DNA of 64,000 bases from Terfezia claveryi (GCA_015179025.1 WHUX01000181.1:43816-107815), one strand, 5' to 3'; positions 23,721 through 34,693 are shown, numbered from the stretch's first letter. Notes: generated from the letters alone by a model not told the origin. Translations and numbers: made by a program.

Positions 23721-23924
23721 TCCATAATACTATTGTAACTCATGATCTCCTATCCACTCTGCAATTACCAAATCTGGTTCCATGCTCTTTTCATCATTAT
23801 CCTGGACTCCTATTGCATTTTTCAGATAGTCACTATTGTGGAAGGGCTTATTGAGGGCCTTTAGGTTATTTTTCCTAGTGTCATAGGAGCTGACAAAGTT
23901 TTTGTTCAAGTTATGGTAACTAAG

Positions 23925-24262
23925 ACAGTACTTGCATCTTGGTATAACTTTTTCTCCTGTAGTAGTGACATTTGGGAGTTCTGGGTATAGATGGGACCAG
24001 TGACCATCTTGGTTGTATATGCTGCATTTTTTGATGGTTTCTTTTGGTAGTAGATAGAGTTTGTTATCAAGGGGGCATTTGTTGCTAAGGTGAGTGGTTT
24101 CCATGCAATTGGTGCATCTGGGAGGAGAAAATTTGATCCCTCTGGAGCATTCCTCTTTAAAATGTCCAAATGCCCAATATTTGTCACAAAGATTAATACC
24201 AGAATCTTTGTTGTTGCATTGGTTGTATGTGTGGCCATTTTTACCACATTGGGAACAAAACT
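23925..24262 (-). pseudogene. Array of CCHC zinc knuckles inside G2 pol, between RNase H and integrase
   Basis: Sense reading gives CSQCGKNGHTYNQC (intact CX2CX4HX4C), then CDKYWAFGHFKEEC (second Cys changed to Tyr), then CTNCMETTHLSNKC (intact), then CSIYNQDGHWSHLY (two Cys-to-Tyr changes), and a weaker CKYCLSYHNLNKN. The Cys-to-Tyr changes are single G-to-A transitions, so four knuckles were probably functional. G2 also keeps the expected nucleocapsid knuckle in gag. These extra knuckles presumably bind nucleic acid; their place after RNase H is unusual. Confidence 0.85.
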
Positions 24263-25250
24263 GTTATGCCTGAGTTTTGTTGGAGGAAGATGGGAGGATT
24301 GGATCCTCAAGGGAGGTATCAGGAAGGGTGCTGACAGAGGATGCAGGTGAGGCTCCTGGAGGAGGAGGAGGCTAGAAGTGCACCTTCTTGTTGTCTGCCT
24401 CATCCTTGCACTTAGATGAGGCTGCCCTTCTTTTTAAGGTTCCTTCAAGAGTGGCGTTCTACTCCTGAAGGTTTCCCACAACTACAGAACCTCTGTCAGC
24501 CCTTCTCAAGGACTGTTCCATCTGTTCTGTAGTCCTGGGTTCTCTAGCTCTTTCACATTCCTCAGGTTTATCTGAGTCAGAGGATTGATCCATAAGGGTC
24601 CATTCCTGTAAGTCCTCTGCCTTAGGGGCAGCAAGAGTAGAGGGAGAGGATGTACTAGGTCTTTTGTTAATTACCACTTCTAACTTAGGTTTTCTTGTAA
24701 CTGACCTTCCTCTTTCCTCACTCTCTTGTTGTTGCTGTTGGGCTTGGGCCCTGGTAGTGGTAGCAGCAGTTTGGACTGCTGCTGGCTCCTGCTGGAGCTG
24801 TCTGAGCTTGAAATTTCTTTGTGGAGTATTAGATTCATTAGGTTCAGGGTCATCCTCAACTGTTGCTTTATACCTTTCAGCCTCAAAGACTGCATTTAGG
24901 CCTTCTCTGTTATGCCAGACAGGCCTGGTACTATCAACTTCCTGCACAGGCCTTTGTGGGAGGTTGGTGGTGGTGATCTGGAGAGGAGGGAGTCTCCTTC
25001 TCCTTTGGATAGTATTGGGAGAGTTTCTCCTAAGGATTAGTGGAGTCACTGGTCTTCCAGTAGCTCCTTTAATCCTGAGCTGTTGGTTTGGGGAAGGCAT
25101 TGTTGGTGATGGAGAATATGGGGGAGAAGTTCTTTTAAAAGTTTGTATGAGGACAGAGAGGTGGTTGCTTACTACTGGATATTGTAGTAAAGAAGTTGTG
25201 TGGTGAGAAGACTGTCCAGTAGAGGAGGAATTAGGGGGACTATATACTCC
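24262..25250 (-). pseudogene. Low-complexity, Q/S/P/R-rich region of G2 pol
   Basis: About 330 codons between the RNase H end (K-D-N-H-I-V-D-V-L-S-R-G) and the zinc knuckles, rich in Ser, Pro, Gln, Arg and Thr, with a poly-Gln run (A-Q-A-Q-Q-Q-Q-Q-E-S) and acidic stretches (D-Q-S-S-D-S-D-K-P-E-E). It is expected to be disordered. I recognise no domain. It is continuous with RNase H in one frame to a stop at 24459, after which the same frame resumes up to the knuckles. Confidence 0.75.
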
Positions 25251-25660
25251 TCTAGACAGTACATCTACTATGTGGTTGTCCTTGCCCTGAATATATTCTA
25301 GAGTTAGGTCAAACTGACTCATAGTCTCTTGCCACCTTCTCTTCATCTGACTTTCAGGGATACTATCTATAAATATGACTAAAGGTTTGTGATCTGTTTG
25401 GATGATCACTTTGTGACCCTGTAGTTTAGGCCTGAAATACTTCAGTAAGTCAACAATTACTAATAATTCCTTATCAGTTATTATGTTATTTATTTGTCCA
25501 TCAGTTAATTTCCTAGAGTGAAATTCTGCTGGCCTGATAACACTATTCTCTATTTGGCCAATCTATCTTGAGATCCCTATATTACTAGCATATGTAATTA
25601 AATAGATTGGAAGGCCTGAGTCATGATTAATTGGCTTGAGTACCTTATTACTCATTATTA
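25250..25660 (-). pseudogene. G2 RNase H
   Basis: Sense reading starts at Y-L-I-T-Y-A-S-N-I-G-I-S-R (family D-A-S with Asp now Tyr), then R-K-L-T-D-G-Q, D-K-E-L-L-V-I-V, and Q-T-D-H-K-P-L, ending T-L-E-Y-I-Q-G-K-D-N. One stop lies at a Trp position near 25563. It follows RT directly. Confidence 0.85.
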
Positions 25661-26520
25661 GCTCTTTAACTCTCACAAATGACTCATTATACAAAGGAGT
25701 CCATATGTGCTTCTTTATTGACCCTTGCAATTCTGATAGTGGTTTAGCTACAGCTCCCAATTCTGGACAAAATCTTTTCAAATAATTAACCATTCCTAGA
25801 AAATTCTGTAATTTCTTCTTTGAGTCAGGGATAGGGTAATTTGCTATTGAGTTGATTTTTTCTGGATCTATTTCTAACCCTTGCTTGGTGATAATGAATT
25901 CCAGTACTTTCAGCCTTGAAGCAAGGATCTGGCATTTCTTTTTGTTGAAGAAAAACTTTTCCTTAGCCAATATCCTGCAGATCCCTCTTAATACTTCCTT
26001 ATATTCTTTCAGGGTATCTGTTCCAATCAGAATATCATCTAAATAAACCATGACTGTTTTCCCAATATAATTCCTCTGTAACCAATTCATAGCCCTCATC
26101 ATAGTTACAAGTGCATTGCAATCCCCTTGCTACATGACTAGTAAGTCAAATTTCCCTAAATAATTTGTAAAGATGCTATGTTTTACTGATTCATATGTAT
26201 GCCTAATATTGTGATACCCATCTGCCAGATTAGCTGCAGAAATATATTCCTTGCTAGCTATCCAGTCCAATATTGCTTTGATATTTGGCATGGGTATTTT
26301 ATCCTTTTGTACTAGCTTATTTCTGGGTACACAGTGTAGCAAAAATCTGGCCTGTTGCTTGTCATTTTTATCTAAATCTCTTTTAGGCTGTATAAATATG
26401 AGGATAGTGTTCAGTAAGCTAGATGGTACTATTATTCCAGATTCTAGCTCAGTCCTTATTTTCTCTATTACTTGATCCAAGAACTTTGTATAGTTTGTAT
26501 AATATGCAAGCTCCTAGGTT
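25660..26520 (-). pseudogene. G2 reverse transcriptase
   Basis: Conserved blocks in sense: E-S-G-I-I-V-P-S, F-L-L-H-C-V-P-R-N-K, I-S-A-A-N-L-A-D-G-Y-H-N-I, and V-Y-L-D-D-I-L-I-G-T-D with the catalytic YLDD codons at 26037-26048, then N-F-L-G-M-V-N-Y. One in-frame stop near 26130 at a Trp/Gln position divides fingers from palm. The active site is intact. Confidence 0.9.
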
Positions 26521-26699
26521 GTACTATCAGGAACTATAATCTTATGTTGCATGATGTTATAAGGTTCTCTGATTGGTGGCAATGCAGTTGGTTTATCCTC
26601 TGGGAATAGTTTAGAGAATTTCTCAAATATATTAAACTCCACTTCTTCCAGATTAACTGAATTTGTAATAACTGGAGAGCTTTCATCATCTTCTAGCTC

Positions 26700-27416
26700 T
26701 GATCAGTCTGATGAGGTAAACCACTCTTGTGACCATTCCTGGTCTTCCTCTAGATCTTCTGACAGATTATGCTGTATTAAAGGTATTGCTGGAGTTGGTT
26801 TTGGGTGGTATGGTAATCTACCCCTAACTTCAGTTAATATAGTATGTGGGTCTTCATTATCATCCCAATCTTCTTTTGTCCTTCCTATATTCATGGCTGC
26901 AGTGGTGACTCTTCCAAGTGTATCCTTATTTTTAAGCATAGTAATGTCAATCCTTATTCTGCTTGTGGGTTGTATAGTAATTGCATTATCTTTGACATTT
27001 ATAATTGCTTTATAATCCCTTAGTGCAGGTTCACCAAATATAATATCCCAGTCTTTCAGGTTGGCTATATAGAATATCCTAGTTTCTTGGTATCCTTATA
27101 GATTTACTGTGACTATTGCTGTATTTGTCATTTGAGATCTGCTACCTTTAATTGCAGTTTTTAGAGGCTTCTTGCTGATCTCTTTCAAGGGTATGTTAAC
27201 CAGCTAACAATAATTTGCTGATATTAGGTCTCTACCTAATTTACATGGATCAAATAGTGCATAAGCAATATGTCTATTAATTTTAATTTCAGTTGCATTA
27301 GAAGTTCTATGGCTTTCTGGCACTAAGAACTTCCTTCTATTATTTAGATTTCTCATAACCTGGAGGGCAGCTGACTCTTGTTGTTTAACATCAATCTCCT
27401 GATAAGCTGTTTTCAC
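26700..27416 (-). pseudogene. G2 protease region
   Basis: Downstream of the zinc knuckle the frame reads I-A-Y-A-L-F-D-P-C-K-L-G-R-D-L-I, in the position and context of a retropepsin active site (A-L-x-D-x-G), but with D-P-C in place of D-S/T-G. After a stop it continues K-D-W-D-I-I-F-G-E-P-A-L, the flap/C-terminal hydrophobic block seen in Gypsy proteases. Identification rests on position and these blocks. Confidence 0.65.
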
Positions 27417-27419
27417 CTT

Positions 27420-27760
27420 CTATGGGGGCCATGCAGTTTTAGGTCTAAAAGGCTGGTAAGGAGAGAATCTTCTGACTCTTAGTCTAGATCCCATATATTG
27501 GTAAGCTAAAGATACCTTTTTATTAGGACAGTCCCTAGAACTGTGACCCTTCTGACCACAGTGATAGCAGGACCCTATTCTTGCAGCTTCTTCCCTTTTT
27601 TTCTCCTGTTCTACATAAGGTGTATATTTAGTTTTATCCTTTCTAGTATTAGGGAAGTTGCCATAGAGTCCTCCTGATCCACCCTTCTTGCCTACAACTT
27701 TAGCTGCATTCCTGGCCACCTTATCAGGTAATATAAATTCAGACTTAGTCCATTCCATAG
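27420..27760 (-). pseudogene. G2 gag nucleocapsid with CCHC knuckle
   Basis: Contains CYHCGQKGHSSRDC (CX2CX4HX4C) near 27530-27575, preceded by a basic K/R-rich stretch (R-N-A-A-K-V-V-G-K-K). It binds the element RNA. The frame is continuous from the capsid segment except for one stop near 27795. Confidence 0.88.
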
Positions 27761-27794
27761 GTTTACCAGGGCCCCATTGCTTATCAGCCTTCTT

Positions 27795-28564
27795 TTAGTA
27801 CTGTTGTAAGGATTTGGTCTCTTGTTTTAGCACATCTTCCTGAACTACAATTTTGTTTAATATTTCCTCAAAGGTTGACTCATATGATATTAACCCTTTG
27901 ACTTTAGCCTTAAGCAGGGGTACTAGTTCATCTACTAGTTTTATTTTTAGTATATGATTACTTATCATATCTTTACTATTTAGATCCTTGCACTTAATTT
28001 TAAACTCTTCCAGGTTCTGTGCATACTGTATGACAGTAACTTCTGGCCTTTGATGGTGTAACAGATATTGTTTCCACAAGACTTCAGGTGCTGCTATAGA
28101 GATGAGTTTACCTCTCAGTTTTAACATAAATTCATGGAAATTCCTGTCCTCAACATCAGCTTTTTCAGAGCAATACTGGTTATACCAAGTCTGAGCACTC
28201 TTCTCAAATATAAAACTTACTCTATCTGGGCTTTCCCAACTTGCTATATCCATCCCCTGATACTCTACCCACTTATGCAACTATTGCACATAATTGTCAA
28301 AGGTAGTTTGATCCCTCCATTTCTCTAATACTCCATCAATCATTAGGAGATTGGGAATCTTTGCAAGTTTGTTAGCCTTTTTGACTAGAGATTTGCTAAT
28401 CTATTGTGAGGGTATTTTTTGACCAGTCTTTTTAGACCATTCCAAGTAGTGAGGGCTAGGTTCCCTAGTTGACCTTTTCTTTCTGTCATCATTAGAGCTA
28501 TTATTTGACTCATTACTCTCAGATCCAGATCCTGGGTCCTCACTTACACCTCAGGCTGCACCAC
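27795..28564 (-). pseudogene. G2 gag capsid segment
   Basis: Sense translation contains W-V-E-Y-Q-G-M-D, F-E-K-S-A-Q-T-W-Y-N-Q-Y and F-H-E-F-M-L-K-L-R-G, a Retrotrans_gag-like capsid in which A-x-x-W is typical. Upstream it is joined, across the insertion 28567-33377, to the N-terminal gag at 33380-34149: deleting the insertion plus one TA keeps the reading frame. Confidence 0.82.
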
Positions 28565-28669
28565 TATATCAGCAAAAATAATATTTGCGTCCTGTGCATC
28601 AGACGCATGTAATCCATGGGACGATAACTCAAAATCAGGACGCGAACGCTTGTTGCGCCAGCGTCTTGA

Positions 28670-28930
28670 TGCACAGGGACGTTGCTTACATGCCTGGGAC
28701 GCAACACCAATTCTTGGCAGTTGCGCTTACGTCTAGGATACACTGTGACATTACTCACATGCCTGGGATGCAACACCAATGCTGGGCAGTTGCGCTTGCG
28801 TCTAGGATGCACTATGATGTTGCTCACATGCCTGGGACACAACACCAATGCTGGGCAGTTGCTCTCACATCTGGGACGCACTAGAACGTTGCCCCTATGC
28901 CTGGGACGCAAGCATATGTGCAATCTTTGT
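28670..28930. repeat. 69-bp tandem repeat in the left arm
   Basis: Three to four copies of a 69-bp unit containing CCTGGGACGCAACACCAATG and CTGGGCAGTTGCGC; the inverted counterpart is at 33120-33300. Spacing of 69 bp is seen between 28762 and 28831. Confidence 0.85.
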
Positions 28931-29588
28931 CCCAACACACTTGGTGGGTAAATACAACCCACTTACAGCTTGCATCTGCTTCGTTCTTACACCAGCCACC
29001 TATGTAGCCGAGTTTGCAACCTTTGAATATGTATGCAGCAGAAATATTCATTGTATTCGCCAATTATTATATATACAGAGAGGTATTTAGCAATAGATAT
29101 GGACATGGAACATGTGTGCAGCAACACTCGCTTTAACCCTTGGCCTAAGCTTCTCTCTAACTCTTGCTGTATCTATCGCTCTAACTCTCGGTGTAATGCT
29201 CGCTCTAATTCTCGCTCTAATGCTTTCTCTAATTCTCGCTGTAATATGCTAGAAATAATGCACAAAGGGAAAAAGCGCGGGGAAGGGAAGTATATATATA
29301 GGAAAACCATAGTTGATAAGGCCGACTGCTAAGGCCGACAATTTAGACTTTCCGAAGACAATGTGATAGGGGATAATAAGAGAAGTAGTACGACAGTGAT
29401 CAACGGCGCTCAGCCCCCCTTTCGCACGTGGGTGCCGCACTACTCAATGCCTGCCCTAGTAATAGTCATATTGGGAAATCGTAGTGGTAGTACTGCGAAC
29501 GAGACAAGTACTACAATATGTATGGAGTTCACGCTTTTTGATATATCCCGTAGGAATTTATGCATGTGCGGGCTTATATAAGTATATA

Positions 29589-31628
29589 TGTTCTGGTCCG
29601 TTCCAGGATCCAGGCCATACCAGTATGGCCCGGTCCATACCAGTATGGACTGGATATCGCAACGGACTAGGCCGTTACAGGATTAAATTGTTCAATGTCA
29701 CGGATAGCAACAAGGATTTACCACAATACTACAGTGGCCACAGCGACATTAAAAGTACTAAATAGGGACATATCCGATATGAAGGTAATTTTGTAGCAAT
29801 ATTTGGTCAAAGAACATCAGAGATAACATAAGTGACCTATCGAAGAAAATACTCAGTAGAGGTATACCCGAAATGAAGGTTATTATATAGAGAAACATTA
29901 GGTCAAAGAACAAGAGTTTGTAGCATGCGCAATAGTAGCCTCTAAAGATCACGATACCATAACTTCTTTGCAACAAACACAAGTGTTTTAACTATTGCTT
30001 TGCTTAATTACACTCTTACCGGTCTCTACAATATTACACTCTTACCACCAGTGGAAGCATGCAAAACACCATTATTTAGAGCCAGTGGAAGCATGAATTG
30101 CATGCATATATAGAGGCCGAAAAGCCATCATTTCTATATGTTTGTCTTCTCATTCGTTTCCCATATATGGGTATTTCCTACTTTGTTCTAGGTTTTGCCA
30201 ATTGCAGGAGGAGCCCCAACCGACTCGGCAGGATGATTGTAGGTAAAACATGTAATCTGGTTTTAAGACAGCGCCAGTCGATCCAATGGCTGGCGGCAAG
30301 ACACGGCAAGTCCCTATTTCCAAGGTATGCCCGGCTGGGACTTAGAGCTTTTCTCCTGTTCATTCCTTCCAAATAATTTTGCTCACTCAATTCTACCTGG
30401 TTTGCTCGCTCATTTTCTCGCTTATTTGCTTGCTCATTTTCTCGCTGATTTGCTTTCTCGATTCTAGGCTGATTTGCTCGCTCGATTATATGCTAATTTG
30501 CTCGCTCGATTCTAGGCTGATTTGCTCGCTTGATTATATGCTGATTTGCTCTCTTGATTATATGCTGATTTGCTCGCTCGATTATATGCTGAATTGCTCG
30601 CTCGATTCTAGGCTGATTTGCTCGCTTGATTATATGCTGATTTGCTCGCTCGATTATATGCAGATTTGCTCGCTCGATTATATGCTGATTTGCTCGCTCA
30701 ATTATATGCTGATTTGCTCGCTCGATTCTAGGCTGATTTCCTCACTCGATTATATGCTGATTTGCTCGCTCGATTCTAGGCTGATTTCCTCGCTCGATTC
30801 TATGCCAGTGGTGATTTCCTTACTCAATTCTCTGCTAATTTCCTTTCTCAATTCTAGGCTGATTTGCTTGCTCGACTCTATGCTGGTTTGCTCGCTTATT
30901 TTCTCGCTGATTTGCTTGCTCGATTCTAGGCTGATTTGCTCGCTCGATTGTATGCTGATTTGCTCGCTCGATTGTAGGCTGATTTTCTCGCTCGATTCGG
31001 TGATATTCTTGCGCAATTCTCTACTGATTTCCTTGCTCAATTCTAGGCTGATTTCCTCGCTCGATTCTAGGCTGAGTTGCTTGCTCAATTCTAGCGGATA
31101 TCCAGGTTAATATAGACAGTGAATTGCAGGTTCATATGGACGGCGAATCTAGGATTCTAGGGACACGGATGTGAAGGCTGGTACAGATGGGGGTTTTGGG
31201 GCGCAGCGTGTTAGATAGCCTTATTAGATAATCGTGAGAATAAAATGGATTATTTCAAAATGCATATAATGCAGGTGAACTACAAGAACAAGCACGGTAG
31301 CACGGGCGCGGATATGCTGGGAGACCATTTGCGTTGGAGTTTGGAATGGGATGGTGACTGCGTAGAGGGTAGAGGTTAAGGTAGACATGAATCTAGGAAT
31401 ATGGCATCAAATGATTTACGTTGGTTAGGCCAAATAAGTTGGGTGTGGGTAAGGAAATATAAGAAGATATAAATATTTATGCCATCCTGGAATGGCCTGG
31501 GTAATCTCGCAATCTCGCAATGGCCCGGTCCATACCAGTATAGGGGGCCATACCGGTATGGCCCGAGCAATCCTGGAACGGCCCGGTCTATACCGGTATG
31601 GCCTGGGATCCCGGAACAGACCAGAACA
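29589..31628 (+). mobile_element. TGTTCTGG-ended element at the apex of the 4.8-kb palindrome
   Basis: Inverted termini TGTTCTGGTCCGTTCC (left) and GGAACAGACCAGAACA (right) enclose 2.04 kb. It is inserted in a (TA)n run, so any target duplication, perhaps TA, cannot be resolved. Subterminal copies of the palindrome CCATACCGGTATGG (or one-base variants) occur at both ends. The interior has a two-unit repeat ending GGTCAAAGAAC (29760-29910) and a 24-bp minisatellite. Sister copies are 50560-51976 and from 61890. No transposase is visible, so it is non-autonomous. Confidence 0.85.
30379..31095. repeat. 24-bp minisatellite in the TGTTCTGG element
   Basis: About 30 copies of GATTTGCTCGCTCGATTATA plus TGCT and GATTTGCTCGCTCGATTCTA plus GGCT. 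The unit is the same as in the CATCAG-family element at 10107-11036, though the two element types have unrelated ends. The repeated Leu-Ile-Cys-Ser-Leu-Asp frames here are not considered genes. Confidence 0.9.
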
Positions 31629-31639
31629 TATATATACGA

Positions 31640-32460
31640 GAAACCTATGTGCTCGCTACTCATATTTATATATGCGAGAAATCCATGCATTTGCGGGCTT
31701 ATATATATATATATATGTGAGAAATCTATGCATTCACGGGCTTATATATATATATGTGCGAGACACACGTGCTTTTGGAGACTTATATATATATATGTGA
31801 GACACTCGTGCTTTTGGAGACATATATATATATGTATTCGAAACTCACGCTTTTGGAGACATATATATATATGTGTGAGAAACTCGTGCTTTTAGAGACA
31901 TATATATATATATTGGAGAAATCCATGCATTCGCGGGCTTATATATATATATATGCGAGAAACTTATACTTTTGGAGACATATATATATATGTGCGAGAA
32001 ACTGGTGCTTTTGGAGACATATATATATATATTGGAGAAATCCATGCATTCGCAGGCTTATATATATATATATGCGAGAAACTCATGCTTTTGGAGACAT
32101 ATATATATATGTGCGAGAAACTCGTGCTTTTGGAGACATATATATATATATTGGAGAAATCCATGCATTCGCAAGCTTATATATATATATATATGAGAAA
32201 CTTGTGCTTTTGGAGACATATATATATATGTGCGAGAAACTCGCGCTTTTGGAGACATATATATATATGTGTGAGAAACTCGTGCTTTTGGAGACATATA
32301 TATATATATTGGAGAAATCTATGCATTCGCAGACTTATATATATATATGTGAGAAATCCATGCATTCACAGACTTATATATATGTATGCAAGAAATCCAT
32401 ACATTCGCAGGCTTATATATATATGCGAGAAACTCATACTTTTGGGACATATATATATAT
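31640..32460. repeat. 39-bp (TA)n-rich repeats
   Basis: Some 20 units built from GCGAGAAACTCGTGCTTTTG, GAGACA and (TA)n, interspersed with GAGAAATCCATGCATTCGCG units. Exact 39-bp spacing, for example CTTTT at 32246 and 32285, keeps a frame of 13 codons open for 240 codons. The same units appear in every long palindrome in the window. Confidence 0.9.
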
Positions 32461-33379
32461 GTCTATGAATGTATAAATTCCTACGGGATATTTTACAAAG
32501 TGTGAACTCCGTACATATCGCAGTACTTGTTTCATTTGCAATACCACGACTACGATTTCCCAATATGACTATTACCAGGCCAGGCATTGAGTAGTATGGC
32601 ACCCGTGTGCGAAAGGGAGGCTGAGGGCCATTGATCACTGTCATGCCACTTCTCTTATTATCCCCTATCTCATTGTCTTCGGAAAGTCTAAATTGTCAGC
32701 TTAGCAGTCGGCCTTAGCAACTATGGTTTTCCTGTATATATACTTCCCTTCCCAGTGCTTTTTTCCTTTGCTCATTATTCCTAGCATATTACAGTGAGTA
32801 TTAGAGAGAGCAGAAGAGCGAGAATTAGAGCGAGCATTAGAGCGAGAGTTAGATCGATGGATACAACGAGAGTTAGAGTGAAGCTTAAGCCAAAGGTTAG
32901 AGCGAGTGTTGCTGCACACATGTTCTGTGTATATATCTATTGCTAAATACCTCTCTGTATATATAATAATTGGTGAATGCAATGAATATTTCTGCTGCAT
33001 GCATATTCAAAGGTTGCAAACCCGGCTCCATAGCTGGCTGCTATAAGAACGTAGCAGATGCAAGCTGTAAGCGGGGTGTGTTGACCCACTAAGTGCGTCG
33101 AGATAAAGGTTGTATGTATGCTTGCATCCCAGGCATGGGGGCAACATCCCAGTGTATCCCAGATATGAGATCAACTGCCCAGCATTAGTGTTGCGTCCCA
33201 GGTGAGGGGGCAACGTTCCAGTGCGTCCAGATGCGAGAGCAACTGCCCAGTATTGGTATTGTGTCGCAGGCAAGGGGGCAACGTTCTAGTGCGTTCAGAC
33301 GTACAGGATGCACAGGACGCAAACTCATGTCCGGACGCTTGGTGGTACATCCTGACAAACATTTTTTTTTGCTGATATA

Positions 33380-34149
33380 GAGCTCTTTCTAGACTTCTTG
33401 TTAGGAGTCTTACTCTTTTTGGTATATGTTGGCTTTTACCTATCTTTAGGTAGTGGTAGTATGTCCTTTTTAGATATTTCTTCTATATCTGTTTCATAAT
33501 CTCCATTATCTTCTTCTTCATACTGCATACTTTTCCCCTTACCCTTGCCTCTAGCTCCAAACAGCTTCCTTCCTATCTCTTCATGAGTTTCTACAGGTTC
33601 TGTTATTGGAGGCACTATTTCTAGAGTTTCCAGATCATACAGGTTACCCATAAGAATGTACTGTATTAGGAAAGGCCAGTTTAATACTAGCTATGGAACT
33701 CCTTTATATGAGTTATAGGTTAGGTAAGGCCATACTGCTTTTGAAGTAGATGAGAGTTGAAAGTCCATTTGAACTAACTTGTCAAATTAGTCTCTCTATT
33801 GAAAAATCATGAACTTTTCTGCTGCTTCAGCTAATAGTTCCTTTTTCCTTTTTGATAACATATTGTTTATTATTAGGTATATAAATACCTGTGATATCCT
33901 TTGGTACTATGATGACTCATTTTTATCCCAAAAGGCTTTTGTTGCAAGAGATGTTACAATCCTCACTTCAGGCATTGATGAATTAGGCCCAATGACTATT
34001 TTCCTTATTTCCATTTCCTTTTCTGGAATATCTTTCCCAGTTGGAACTTTCTTTTTAAGGGTATTGACTAACTTGGCCTTGAGTGCTTCTAGCTCCTCAC
34101 TTGTCATTACCTTTCTCCTGCCTTTCCTAGCTCTAGCTTCTCCTTCCAT
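33380..34149 (-). pseudogene. G2 gag N-terminal part
   Basis: Sense frame opening M-E-G-E-A-R-A-R-K-G-R-R-K at 34149, followed by E-E-L-E-A-L-K-A-K-L-V-N-T-L, a charged helical segment, then M-G-N-L-Y-D-L-E-T-L and E-E-E-D-N-G-D-Y-E-T-D. It reaches K-D-R-stop near 33430, after which the same frame continues with basic residues into the insertion site. I do not recognise a named domain; the position makes it gag. Confidence 0.7.
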
Positions 34150-34180
34150 TACACTAGTACTTTTCTATTTAGGAGTCTCC

Positions 34181-34693
34181 ATATCTATCAGATATCATAC
34201 TACTGATCCCTTGGACTCTGTATCTTCTATTCCTACTTTCTTTAAGGTGGATCCTAATGAGGAAGGATCTACTTCTTATTAACTTCCTTCTTATCCTTTT
34301 TCTATTACTTCTGATACCAAAGTTGACTATGGTAAGGGAGAGAGGATACAGAAGGGAAAAAGGGTTACTTTTATTGATGAGATTGTTGTAGGAGTAAGGT
34401 TTCCTTTAAATGCTGGGAAGAAAGTTGAGCGAAAGGATAGGGGTTAGACTGCTAGGTACTTGTGTTCTTTTTGGAGGGAGAGGTACAGAAACTTTCCTTA
34501 TTCTGCTTATTGAGAGAATTCCCAATTTTTTTTTAGGCTAGGTAGAGAGTGGGGCTGGGATACTCTCTAGAGTTTGGATGTTAATAGGACTTGTTCCTAT
34601 AATCTTTACCCTTATTGGACTTCTGAGGCAGTTTCTAGGTCTCAGAGTTACCAGATTAGGTAGTTTGTTATTTTCTTTGTATTTGTCAGTTAA
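34181..34693 (+). pseudogene. Antisense open frame between G2 5' LTR and gag
   Basis: On the strand opposite to gag, one frame can be followed for about 170 codons to a TAA at 34691-34693, interrupted by a TAA at 34280 and by TAG/TGA codons at 34445, 34511, 34568 and 34660. Segments read G-K-R-V-T-F-I-D-E-I-V-V-G, then Y-L-C-S-F-W-R-E-R-Y-R-N-F-P, then G-R-E-W-G-W-D-T-L and N-L-Y-P-Y-W-T-S-E-A-V. Four stops fit Trp codons changed by G-to-A and one fits a Gln changed by C-to-T, the same damage as in pol. A start may be the ATA at 34181 (former ATG). The function is unknown. It diverges from gag, which starts at 34149. Confidence 0.65.

Larger units (their letters stand above)
28567..33377. mobile_element. 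4.8-kb palindromic CATCAG-family element inside G2 gag
   Basis: It begins TATCAGCAAAAATAATATTT and ends TTTTTTTTGCTGATA, flanked by TA at 28565-28566 and 33378-33379. Removing it with one TA leaves the G2 gag frame open through the junction. Left arm 28567-29588 and right arm 31629-33377 are inverted copies (for example CTTGGTGGGTA near 28940 against CACTAAGTGCG near 33090, and the GAATATTCATTGTATTCGCC block). The apex holds a separate TGTTCTGG-ended element. It encodes no recognisable protein. Base composition is normal and shows little RIP. Confidence 0.88.

Noticed and set aside
24664..25206. 180-codon plus-strand frame opposite G2 pol
   Set aside because: It is the reverse of the low-complexity part of pol, without stop codons of the Trp-damage type and without recognisable motifs.
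29660..29910. Possible protein-coding frame in the TGTTCTGG elements (F-N-V-T-D-S-N-K-D-L-P)
   Set aside because: All three copies share the same stop soon after, and the region is a two-unit direct repeat, so coding is unlikely.
31640..32480. Open frames up to 240 codons with repeating Y-I-Y-M-C-E-K-L
   Set aside because: They are produced by 39-bp TA-rich repeats with period divisible by three, are open in several frames and both strands, and lie in noncoding palindrome arms.
33809..34282. 157-codon plus-strand frame starting at 33809
   Set aside because: Its first 350 bp are antisense to gag and look like a hydrophobic shadow; only the part after about 34181 continues in a gene-like manner beyond the gag start, so only that was annotated.
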